From Candidatus Heimdallarchaeota archaeon (GTDB taxonomy: Archaea; Asgardarchaeota; Heimdallarchaeia; Hodarchaeales; Hodarchaeaceae), in NCBI GenBank assembly GCA_011364965.1, contig RDOB01000004.1, forward strand, positions 262,036-326,035: DNA of 64,000 nt. The letters run 5' to 3'. Positions 36,292-44,339 of this stretch are shown here, in pieces (position 1 is the first letter of the stretch; every line of letters starts with the position of its first letter). The position numbers were made by a program, and so were the translations under genes. The notes beneath the pieces were generated by a model. That model had not been told where the DNA came from. It worked only from the letters and a program-made list of their open reading frames with translations, and searched no databases.

Positions 36292-36590
36292 TATTATATA
36301 TATAGATAACATATTACAATTTCTTATATAGTCGCGTATTACACTGAAATTACACCGTTTACATGTTTTTTGGACTAGTGGTACTACCTGTGTCTTCTTA
36401 CTCCATTCCGGTTTTTTTTGTCGATTTTTTTTTTCATTTTAAGCATCTAAATTTCAGCCTCTTCTAGATCCTAGTGTTCCATAGGAAATCAACGGGTCTG
36501 GGTTTTAACATTAATTTCATATGTCATAGTGAACTTTCAACAAGTGTAAAATTACCGTAAAGAAATAAAAAAAAGCTTGATTAACTCAAA

Positions 36591-36890
36591 TTAAGATTCC
36601 TGGATGACTTGATAGAATACTTTCGGCCGGCCTTTTGCTTTTCCAGACTTAGAATATTTTGTAACAACGTTTTTCAACATTAATCGTGTTAATGAATCAT
36701 AAATCGTTGTTCGAGGTATCCCTGTTTTTTCACACAAATCCATCCGTGTAGCAGGTTGGAACTCTTTCAAAGCACTTAAAACCATCACATCTGTTTTATT
36801 ATCTAAAAGATTGCTTAAGGAAAATTCATTTTTACTAGTTAGAATATCTTTTTCTTCGTCTACCAACGAGTTTCGCAAATATTGAGTCAT
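36591..36890 (-). CDS. Small winged-helix regulator, paralogue of the one at 38390
   Basis: A 99-residue DNA-binding protein. The winged helix spans about residues 30-90: ATRMDLCEKTGIPRTTIYDSLTRL is the helix-turn-helix, and the wing ends in GRPKVFYQ. It is clearly related to the equally long protein encoded at 38390. TrmB-like and BlaI-like regulators are the nearest general types. ATG 36890 is assumed; GTG 36899 is in frame. Probably a local transcription regulator. Confidence 0.75.
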   Translation of the reverse strand: MTQYLRNSLVDEEKDILTSKNEFSLSNLLDNKTDVMVLSALKEFQPATRMDLCEKTGIPRTTIYDSLTRLMLKNVVTKYSKSGKAKGRPKVFYQVIQES

Positions 36891-36899
36891 AATTACCAC

Positions 36900-37718
36900 A
36901 GAGCGATTTTTTCACATATAATAACATATCCCCTCCACCAATATTTAAGATTTTCAGTATTACTTCCATTTAACTAATTTCAGAAACCATTTATCCCACT
37001 GTTACGTTAATAAATTTCTCTGGAGATCATTTACTCGTAAAGGAGAATACTGCTTTCTTTTCTTTCACACTTATATGCCTTTATCTAACTAAAATTCAGA
37101 AAACATTTTGATTTTGCATATTTTTGTGAAAAAAAATTTCACAGGAAATAGAGGTTAAACTCCGCTGTAATTGATATAATTCCCAAATAATTCTTTTTAA
37201 TGCTTTAGCTTTTAATTCATCAATAGTTCATATTATCAATACAGAATTGAGTCTATATAAAAGGGTAAATTTAATTATTAACATGTATTCACATATTCAG
37301 TCTTACCCCCTCTATTTCCATTGGAAAATTCAATAAAAGATTAATTTCTTTTCAGAGTAATTTCACAATGCGAACATCCTTTTTTTGAATAGAATTTTAT
37401 AAAAGTGTATTATTTGCTTTAATTAAGGATTTAAATATGCTTGAGGTTTAAATAGACATAAATCAGCCTTTATTCTTGGATCATAACGGTAATTTTCAAT
37501 TCACAAATAAATTCGTGAATATATTTTAACTTGCGAATATGATTTTACTTGCGAAGTTTTTAAGGAGGAATATTGAATATATTAACCATAATGGTATTAT
37601 TCTGGTATTGATTAAACTTTATTAGAGTGAAAAGTATTAAGGTAATTGTGAAATACAAATCGGTTTAACATATTATTTCCTGTTAAATCCCTTTTAGATC
37701 GGACCTAAGGTTATTTAT
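36900..37718. promoter_or_regulatory. 819-bp gene-less region between two regulator genes
   Basis: No convincing gene. Visible elements: a strong TATA-like sequence CTATATAAAAG at 37253-37263; an inverted repeat ATTCAC (37499-37504) and GTGAAT (37515-37520); and two direct copies of ACTTGCGAA at 37529 and 37547, spaced 18 bp start to start. The repeats lie 160-220 bp before the regulator at 37719 and could be operator sites. Confidence 0.5.
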
Positions 37719-38201
37719 ATGCGTGAAATAGAATCTAAAGTCACTGCAAGTAACGATAAAATCACTATCGCTTTTGACAAGAAAATAAGACTAGGTCCAT
37801 TACATACATTAGTAGAAGGCTATTTGCAGCTTGATAGGGATCAAAAAAGACAAGTTGAGGATTTAATTGATTCATTACTGATCGAAAACGAAATTCCTTC
37901 GTCCTTTTCTTCACCAGCTTTCTCTAATGAAATTCCCCAGTCATTGACTGATGTAAAGATTAAGAAAGATCGAATTCTCTTGATTGTTAAGAATCGTGCT
38001 AATCCTAATTATCTAACCGCAAGAGAAATTCAGGAATTATACGAACATTATCTGAAGGAACCCGTTGGTATTTCTACTATTCAAACAAACCTCAATCGTC
38101 TAGTGGATGCAGGGCTAGTAGAGCGCCAAGAAGGAGTTAATCCTATCGAATATCGTATTAATTCCGAAAATGCGAAAAATATCCCTAAAATTCTTCTCTA
38201 A
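37719..38201 (+). CDS. Winged-helix regulator with distinct N-terminal domain
   Basis: A 160-residue protein. Residues about 85-155 form a winged helix (YLTAREIQELYEHYLKEP, then ISTIQTNLNRLVDAGLVER), a PadR/BlaI-like arrangement. The first 60 residues contain an unrecognised region, with a predicted helix in LDRDQKRQVEDLIDSLL. The start ATG follows AAGGT. The long upstream region with repeats suggests autoregulation. Confidence 0.72.
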   Translation: MREIESKVTASNDKITIAFDKKIRLGPLHTLVEGYLQLDRDQKRQVEDLIDSLLIENEIPSSFSSPAFSNEIPQSLTDVKIKKDRILLIVKNRANPNYLTAREIQELYEHYLKEPVGISTIQTNLNRLVDAGLVERQEGVNPIEYRINSENAKNIPKILL

Positions 38202-38389
38202 TTCCATCTCTTTCATCCCAAGAACATTTTCATTAAAAATAAATCATTTCTAATAGTTTTCCAATAATTTAACGTCATTATAATGAGTCTTACCCGTTCT
38301 AGTTTGGTAGATTCATAATGTCCACATATTCCTGTTGTTTATATGAATTCGAAAGGGGATTTAGAGTAGAGACATAAAAGGTGGATTTC

Positions 38390-38689
38390 ATGTCTGGTAA
38401 TCAGGTTTTGAATATAACCGAAGAACACGAAGATAATTCTTCGCCCCTAGAATCAACATATGATAAAAGACGACCAGCTATAGTCCATGAGTTGGATCGA
38501 AACGTCTTAGCAATATTAAAAAACGAAGGTCCATTGACCCGATCGAAGTTAGTTTCACTTACTGGTATTGCTCGCTCAACACTCTATGATAGTTTATTAC
38601 GCCTCATTTTAAAGGGATACGTCGCCCGTTATTCTGAAGAACGTCGTCAACGAGGTCGACCTAAGGTTTACTACAAAGCCTCTCAATAA
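38390..38689 (+). CDS. Small winged-helix regulator, paralogue of the one at 36591
   Basis: A 99-residue protein whose C-terminal 60 residues align with the regulator on the other strand at 36591: LTRSKLVSLTGIARSTLYDSLLRL and the wing RGRPKVYYK. The N-terminal 35 residues differ. ATG 38390 has AAGGTGG seven bases upstream, preferred over the in-frame GTG at 38381. The pair may have arisen by duplication and may cross-regulate. Confidence 0.76.
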   Translation: MSGNQVLNITEEHEDNSSPLESTYDKRRPAIVHELDRNVLAILKNEGPLTRSKLVSLTGIARSTLYDSLLRLILKGYVARYSEERRQRGRPKVYYKASQ

Positions 38690-38720
38690 GTTTTAATTTT
38701 CTATGGAAAAGTATCTTAGT

Positions 38721-38734
38721 TCATATGGTAAGAT
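38721..38734 (+). promoter_or_regulatory. 14-bp motif copy 4
   Basis: Exact copy of TCATATGGTAAGAT, 32 bp after the stop of the second small winged-helix gene and about 220 bp before the small frame at 38955. The bases just before it (GTATCTT) recur before copy 5. Confidence 0.55.
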
Positions 38735-38954
38735 GATTTCCTTGAATGTCTATAAATTCATCTAGTAATAGACTATTTATTCAGCTATCCCACAGGTCTT
38801 ATAACAACTTTTTTTAAGGTTAATCCTTTTTTTACTTGATTTTTCACCTGATTGGGGAGATGAGAACCTATTTAAGCCATCCAAGTGATAATATAAGGAT
38901 TATATTTATCAGCTCGATATCCAAGGTGTTTATACTCCTCTCAATGATCGCTGT

Positions 38955-39188
38955 TTGAAGAATCGTTTGTTAATGAAAATATTTGATCAAATGGCTTATG
39001 TTCAGAAGGTTGAAGACTTGATTATTGCTAAATTGATTTACAAGAGTCAACAAGATCTGGAAGATGCATTTTCGATCGTAAAAAGGCAGCAAGCAGGTTT
39101 AGACATGATATACCTTAGTAAGATAGCTGAACTTGAAGGATTGGAAGATCAACTAAATAATTTTTTAGCTAAGATCGGTATTAGGTAA
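38955..39188 (+). CDS. Small helical protein, possible remnant of a nucleotidyltransferase-like (AbiEii/DUF6036) protein
   Basis: A 77-residue frame from TTG. The pattern VEDLIIAKLIYKSQQDLEDAF...QQAGLDMIYLSKIAELEGLEDQL is like the C-terminal part of AbiEii-type or DUF6036 nucleotidyltransferase proteins (xxEDLIxxKL...DLEDA). The same frame is open upstream to a stop at 38889 and still looks protein-like, but no start with a ribosome binding site is there and the catalytic N-terminal half is missing. It may be a degraded gene or a small independent protein. Confidence 0.45.
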   Translation: MKNRLLMKIFDQMAYVQKVEDLIIAKLIYKSQQDLEDAFSIVKRQQAGLDMIYLSKIAELEGLEDQLNNFLAKIGIR

Positions 39189-39267
39189 ATAAAAACCATA
39201 AGTGTCGTCCTCTTTGGGAGAACATAAACATTAAGCAGTCTAATTTACAAGAATCTAATAATTCCAG

Positions 39268-40230
39268 TTATTTACTTCGATGAACGAGAAATATGCCAAT
39301 TACAATCAGAAACAAAGCACTAAAATGCACTATTGGATCAAACATTTCTCCCAAAAAAATGGCAGAGAAAGCGACCCCAAAAATAGGTACTAGGTTTTGA
39401 AAGATTGCTGCTTTACTTGCATTTAATCTTTTAACTCCTTCAAGATAGAACCAGTACCCTCCAATGGTAGATAAAAAGATTAAGTAAAAAAGACCGTACC
39501 AAACACGAGGAGGAATAGTAAGATAACTAGATATTAGAAGATATTCAGGATTGAGAATGAGGCCCACTGGTAAAAGTGTGAGTAATCCAAAGAAAGATAC
39601 CCATGTAATCAGATATAGGGATGAGGGATTAAATTCATCCCTCTTTACACTTAGAAACTGACGGGAGATCACAGTGTAACAGGCATAAGTCAAAGCTCCT
39701 GAAAAGATTAAGAAATTCCCCAAGAGACGATTGGAAACATCAACATTTGGGGAAAATCCTGTAACAACAAGGACTCCCCCAAATGAACAAATAGCTCCAA
39801 GAAGTTTGCTAGCATCAAAATTTTCATTTTTTAGAATAAAGCTTGATAATAAAATTACAAGCATTGGTAAAGTTCCGATAATCACAGAGGCGTCAGATGC
39901 AGAGGTATAAAACTCCCCAAACATATACCCGATTTGATAAATTGTCACTGAGGTTAGGCCCATGATGAAGAAAACTTTCCAGTGGTTTTTAACAAAAGAT
40001 AAGTGGAAAGATTTTTCCTGACTGTACAAAATGAGAAAAAAAATCCAAATTACAATAAAATATCGGATAACTGCGATCATTAATGGCGGGATTGTTGCTC
40101 CTCCAACTTCTGGGGAAACTAGCCATCGTCCCAAAGGCCATGTTCCTCCCCATATAACTGCCATAGCAATAAGGAGGCTATATGCAATATAATTAGAAGT
40201 CTTTTGAGGGTTTGTGTCCTTTAATGTCAA
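39268..40230 (-). CDS. DMT-superfamily transporter (EamA type)
   Basis: A 320-residue membrane protein with ten hydrophobic helices in two EamA repeats. It shows the usual WGGTWPLGR start after helix 1 and the P-x-x-G-V-x-F-S-A-I-F-L-G-E motif near the end of helix 9. Such proteins export amino acids or other metabolites; the substrate is unknown. A pair of direct repeats about 75-100 bp upstream (40303-40332) may be its operator. Confidence 0.83.
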   Translation of the reverse strand: MTLKDTNPQKTSNYIAYSLLIAMAVIWGGTWPLGRWLVSPEVGGATIPPLMIAVIRYFIVIWIFFLILYSQEKSFHLSFVKNHWKVFFIMGLTSVTIYQIGYMFGEFYTSASDASVIIGTLPMLVILLSSFILKNENFDASKLLGAICSFGGVLVVTGFSPNVDVSNRLLGNFLIFSGALTYACYTVISRQFLSVKRDEFNPSSLYLITWVSFFGLLTLLPVGLILNPEYLLISSYLTIPPRVWYGLFYLIFLSTIGGYWFYLEGVKRLNASKAAIFQNLVPIFGVAFSAIFLGEMFDPIVHFSALFLIVIGIFLVHRSK

Positions 40231-40593
40231 AGTGATTCAGAAAAGGAAAGAAATGAATTAAGCTTATTCGGATTTTGGTGTACTAAATAATTTGATTTGA
40301 AATAATACCTAGTAGTCGTCTAATACCTAGTATTTGGTATCCTTTTCTTCCTAATCAGGATATTATTCCAACTTTAATTAATAAGATCCAGTTACTACTA
40401 CTAATATTTCTATGATTAACATAATTTAATTCTACTTGCTTTACCTATTCCGAAAAAAAGCCCGAAATGGACAAGTACACCTATCAAAATACATTATTAG
40501 ACTTTGAAATTTCAGTAAAAAAACTGTTCCTGAAATGCTTTAATGAAATCCATAGTCCTTTACTCGATTCATTTTAATTTTGAAGGTGAGTAA
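40231..40593. promoter_or_regulatory. Divergent promoter gap between DMT exporter and surface protein
   Basis: Gene-less. Contains two copies of TAATACCTAGTA (40303-40314 and 40321-40332), 18 bp apart start to start; the second sits in the palindrome AATACCTAGTATT. The spacing puts both on nearly the same face of the helix, as operators often are. The rightward gene has GGTGAG before its ATG. Confidence 0.5.
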
Positions 40594-43584
40594 ATGATTA
40601 AAATTTCTTTGAAGAAATTCAATGGTTCAAAAAAATTACTTATATCCTTTCTTCTTTTATTCCTCTCGTCATTTTTGATAAATTCCCACACGATTAGTAA
40701 GGAATTTTTTCCAACTGATTTTGTTGCAACAAGTTTTATTGCTGATATCAGCAATAATACTATTTTTAGTAGTCCCAGCCTTTCTTCCGAAACTCCTGTG
40801 AGCAATGAATCTGTAAATGTTAATATTCTTATTTCCGACACTGATGGGATTCAGAATGCTACCTTATTTTGGCAATATTCTTCCATAAATACTACCTTGT
40901 TTAATACCTCAATGTTAATCGATGAGAATGCCGAAGTTATATATGAAACAGATTATCCTTTTGACAGAAACGGATATATTACTGATACCGGCGTTGAAAC
41001 ACCTTCTGTGACCAATTGGATGTTTGGTGAGACTATTTATGAAGGAACAGAAGGAGAAGTTTTATCAAACATTGATTTAACAATAATTAGATCAGGAGGA
41101 GGGGGGAATACAAACAGCTTGGTTTATATAAAAATTCAAGCTAAAAATATTACCTCAGGTTTTTGGGAAACAATAATAGAGGAAGGATCCATTGGAGGAA
41201 CATCAGAGGTAGTTCCATATCCGTATGATTTTACATCAACCCAATCTGTCGCTGGTTATCGAATTTATGCTATAACATATAAAAATACTCACAATATTAT
41301 CCAGCCACCGAGATTTGATCATCTCTATCTTTATCGTAATGAATATAGTGGTGAAATTTTAGCCCCTGATGAGCCAACGTTAGTTAATTACTATATACAG
41401 ATTTTTGATGATCTAAACCATTCAGCGCAATCAGATGAGTATTCTTTTTTAATGGATTGGGCTCCAGATGTTATTGTATATAAAATACCGACTGTTTTGA
41501 AAGGTTCTAGTGATTATATCCTCAATGTTAGTGTTTCAGATGAAGATGGAGTTAACACAATTAATCATTCTACTGTTGAAGCTCACTATCGTTTAGAAGG
41601 AGAACTTGAATGGAATAGTGTTACCTTAACGCATATAATAGACTTTGGTGGCTTTGCTCTCTACAATGGTACTATTCCAGGTAGCTTATTTCAGAATAGA
41701 GAAACATTCCTCTACTTTATGGTTAATGCTACTGATATTATTGATGAATCTCCTGGTTATACTGGGACTTCTGGATTAAAAACCGTTATTTTAGACAATT
41801 TGAATCCAAGACTAATAAACCTTGATTTAGATGGCGGAGTCATAGTACCAGGAGTTGAAAATCTAACTCTGGCTTCTTCCGTAGTCAATATTACTGCTGA
41901 TTTTGAGGATCCTTCAGGAATTTTGAGTGCATCAATCTATTATTCAATAGGTAATAATGGCATCTACACAAAATTACTTATGGAAAATACTACTAATGTA
42001 GCTCAATCAATAACAACATCATCCTATTTTGTTACTTTGCCAGCAACAAACACTACAGCTTATGTTAGTTATTTTTTCGAAACTTGTGATTACCTAAATA
42101 ATAAAGGAAATACTTCTCTTAATTTGTACTACGCTGATGGTGCAGCACCTTTATTGGACAGTTTAATTATTATTCCTGACCACATTTCAAACAATACTGA
42201 TGTCACCATTTTATACACTATTTCTGATTATACTGGAGTTCGTCAATCTGTTCTTTGGTACTCTTACGATGACGGTTTGTCATGGACTAATACTGTGGGT
42301 TATGAAATCGTTTATGATGATCATATTGACTATCAAGAATCTTTTACTTTTTCAGATCTTCCTTATATTATAGTAGATGATACTATTACGGTGCTTAACC
42401 TTGATGTTACGCGGAAAGGTTTAATTGGTTATGCAACTCTCTTGGTTAACTTCACTCACGAAAAGAGTACAGATGTTCGAATGTGGATCTCTAATGGCAT
42501 AAAAAATATAATGATTTTTGATAGAGTACTTTTTTCAGGTCTCTTTGAGGTAGATCTACTTGAAATTGGTTTTGTCCAAGCTGATTTTGATGATGCAGTA
42601 TTTAGTCTAATTATTGAGGATTATTCTCTATTATATTCGGGAATAATTACAGATTTCAAAATAAATCTATTACATTATGCATTTCCAGAAGGGTACGACT
42701 ATTATAGTATAATTCCGGCTTCACAGACAGATGCTACAATAGAGTTTTTTATTACACTTACTGACAATCTATGGAATACTCGAAATACCTCTAGCTATTA
42801 TTATTACTCTGACGGGATTGCTCCTTCTTTATCTACCACAATAATTCCTTCTCCTTATGATTTACATGGTGAAAATTCCGTTATGATTTCAGCTACGGTC
42901 ACGGATGAAGGAGGAATCGCAGAAGTTGAGTTCTATTATAAATACATGGAAAATGATGATTGGACTATTGCTTGTATGTCGTATTCAGACACTACATATC
43001 AATATTATATCCCATTATACAGTACTTCCGGTCATATTTATTATCAAATTAGAGCTTATGATTATTCAGGCATAACGACAATCAGTAGCATTTACTCCTT
43101 TGAATATATAAATGGTCTTGGCCCTATAGTAGAATTCAGTGACATTCCATATCCAAGTCCATTGGATCTTCAAGGTGCCTCTAATATAGAAATCAGAGTT
43201 AATGTAACTGACTTGGACGGAGTTATTGAAAGTGTGAATCTATTGTATCGATTTGACGTCTCTGAGAATTACTCAATTCTGGCAATGAATTTTGATTCAT
43301 CACTACAACTTTATGCGTCGAGAGTTACGATTCCATCAATAAATGGGATCCTTTCCTTTAAAATCATTGCTACGGATAACTTGGGCCTTGAAACAGAAAC
43401 TTCAGAGCAGCAGTTAGAGTATGTAAATGGATCCATTGAACCTTCTTCTGGAGTTGATTTTGGCACTTTTTTGATGGTATTAGCTCTAGTCAGTGTTCCA
43501 ACAATTTCAGCCGCAATTTTGGTCTACTGGCAATTTATTTTGAAGAAGAAAAAAAGCCTCAACCTTCCAACCCCACCTGAATAA
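40594..43584 (+). CDS. Large cell-surface protein with Ig-like repeats and a P-domain-like module
   Basis: A 996-residue type I surface protein. Signal peptide at residues 12-34, many NxS/T sequons for STT3-dependent glycosylation, and a C-terminal membrane helix (about 957-980) with a KKKK stop. The body consists of repeated Ig-like domains with recurring phrases such as VTDEGGI and DLDGVIESVNL. Residues about 600-690 (DTITVLNLDVTR ... DFKINL) resemble the P/homo-B domain of proprotein convertases, without any protease domain. Probably part of the cell envelope. Confidence 0.78.
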   Translation: MIKISLKKFNGSKKLLISFLLLFLSSFLINSHTISKEFFPTDFVATSFIADISNNTIFSSPSLSSETPVSNESVNVNILISDTDGIQNATLFWQYSSINTTLFNTSMLIDENAEVIYETDYPFDRNGYITDTGVETPSVTNWMFGETIYEGTEGEVLSNIDLTIIRSGGGGNTNSLVYIKIQAKNITSGFWETIIEEGSIGGTSEVVPYPYDFTSTQSVAGYRIYAITYKNTHNIIQPPRFDHLYLYRNEYSGEILAPDEPTLVNYYIQIFDDLNHSAQSDEYSFLMDWAPDVIVYKIPTVLKGSSDYILNVSVSDEDGVNTINHSTVEAHYRLEGELEWNSVTLTHIIDFGGFALYNGTIPGSLFQNRETFLYFMVNATDIIDESPGYTGTSGLKTVILDNLNPRLINLDLDGGVIVPGVENLTLASSVVNITADFEDPSGILSASIYYSIGNNGIYTKLLMENTTNVAQSITTSSYFVTLPATNTTAYVSYFFETCDYLNNKGNTSLNLYYADGAAPLLDSLIIIPDHISNNTDVTILYTISDYTGVRQSVLWYSYDDGLSWTNTVGYEIVYDDHIDYQESFTFSDLPYIIVDDTITVLNLDVTRKGLIGYATLLVNFTHEKSTDVRMWISNGIKNIMIFDRVLFSGLFEVDLLEIGFVQADFDDAVFSLIIEDYSLLYSGIITDFKINLLHYAFPEGYDYYSIIPASQTDATIEFFITLTDNLWNTRNTSSYYYYSDGIAPSLSTTIIPSPYDLHGENSVMISATVTDEGGIAEVEFYYKYMENDDWTIACMSYSDTTYQYYIPLYSTSGHIYYQIRAYDYSGITTISSIYSFEYINGLGPIVEFSDIPYPSPLDLQGASNIEIRVNVTDLDGVIESVNLLYRFDVSENYSILAMNFDSSLQLYASRVTIPSINGILSFKIIATDNLGLETETSEQQLEYVNGSIEPSSGVDFGTFLMVLALVSVPTISAAILVYWQFILKKKKSLNLPTPPE

Positions 43585-43595
43585 TTTTTATAAAA

Positions 43596-43632
43596 GGGAG
43601 CTTAACCAAGTGCTCCCTCTACTTTTTCTTGC
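43596..43632 (+). terminator. Hairpin and T-rich tract after the surface-protein gene
   Basis: Perfect inverted repeat GGGAGC (43596-43601) and GCTCCC (43612-43617) with a 10-base loop, followed by a T-rich stretch. Located 12 bp after the stop codon. Confidence 0.55.
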
Positions 43633-43717
43633 AGTTTTAAGAGATATTTTGCTTTACTATTCATTCAATACACCAACCTTTAGCTTTTTAATTAATCCCT
43701 CATTATTAGAGGTATCT

Positions 43718-43731
43718 TCATATGGTAAGAT
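43718..43731 (+). promoter_or_regulatory. 14-bp motif copy 5
   Basis: Exact copy of TCATATGGTAAGAT, 24 bp before the ATG of the small Cys-rich protein at 43756, a position where it would overlap the core promoter or transcript start. Confidence 0.6.
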
Positions 43732-43755
43732 TAATTCTAGATTTATGGGCTAAAA

Positions 43756-44088
43756 ATGGTTTCCATTATAGCTAAATGGCAACGTTGCGGCAAAGAAACC
43801 TGTAAATGCCGAGACGGAATGCCACATGGCCCGTATTTTTGGTTAGTTGAATATATTTCAAAACGATCTCTAGATAAACATAGGGGAAAATATACTTGGA
43901 CATATCTAGGGCGAAGTATAGACCAAGCATGGGAGAAAGTGACTGTATTAGAACCAAAATTTGAAGAAAAGTATCAAAAGGAGGACATTGTTGAGAAAGT
44001 TATGCGGATGCTTAATTTAAGACGGGAACAGGTTAGTACGAAAATGAGTCAACCCATTTTGAGTTTAGAGGATGAAAATAAACAATAA
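43756..44088 (+). CDS. Small Cys-containing protein, DUF6788-like
   Basis: A 110-residue protein with the pattern CGKETCKCRDGMPHGPYFWLVEY, then RGKYTWTYLGR, typical of short proteins filed under DUF6788 (CGKxxCxC...HGPYxY). The three cysteines may bind metal. Members are often found near transposon-derived or regulatory genes, but no function is known to me. The C-terminal third is helical and charged. Confidence 0.65.
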   Translation: MVSIIAKWQRCGKETCKCRDGMPHGPYFWLVEYISKRSLDKHRGKYTWTYLGRSIDQAWEKVTVLEPKFEEKYQKEDIVEKVMRMLNLRREQVSTKMSQPILSLEDENKQ

Positions 44089-44268
44089 ATATTCTGAGCA
44101 AAAAATCAATCTGAATGATTTAAGCTAAGAATTTCTATACTCTGTGTTCAAATTCTTCTAAAGCTTAAAAAATTAGAAAATTTAATCCAAACATAAGGAT
44201 TGAGAAGTAAGAGGGGGATGAATGACAAAAGGAGAAATGTAATACCATGATAACATGTTGATTTTTAT

Positions 44269-44290
44269 GTTTCGAGTGGAAATAGTGGTA
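44269..44290 (+). other. Possible origin recognition box upstream of orc1/cdc6
   Basis: The sequence GTTTCGAGTGGAAATAGTGG resembles the archaeal ORB consensus (a TTCCAnTGGAAAC dyad followed by G-rich bases), with TTTC/GAAA symmetry. It lies 50 bp before the orc1/cdc6 start in an AT-rich 218-bp gap. Only one copy was seen, whereas origins usually have several. Confidence 0.3.
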
Positions 44291-44339
44291 CTGCTATTGG
44301 AGCCATTTGTTCCTACACTATTTGGTGAGTGAACTATCA

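Larger units (their letters stand above)
35937..36590. other. Gene-less AT-rich gap with two motif copies
   Basis: No supported gene. It holds two reverse-oriented copies of the 14-bp motif, a run of alternating T and A around 36260-36272, and a second alternating stretch around 36293-36303. It separates the 3' ends of the membrane-anchored protein gene and the first winged-helix gene. Confidence 0.6.

Noticed and set aside
36255-36310. Alternating T/A runs as a possible CRISPR or microsatellite array
   Set aside because: Short, irregular and without spacers; only simple-sequence DNA. No CRISPR array was seen in the window.
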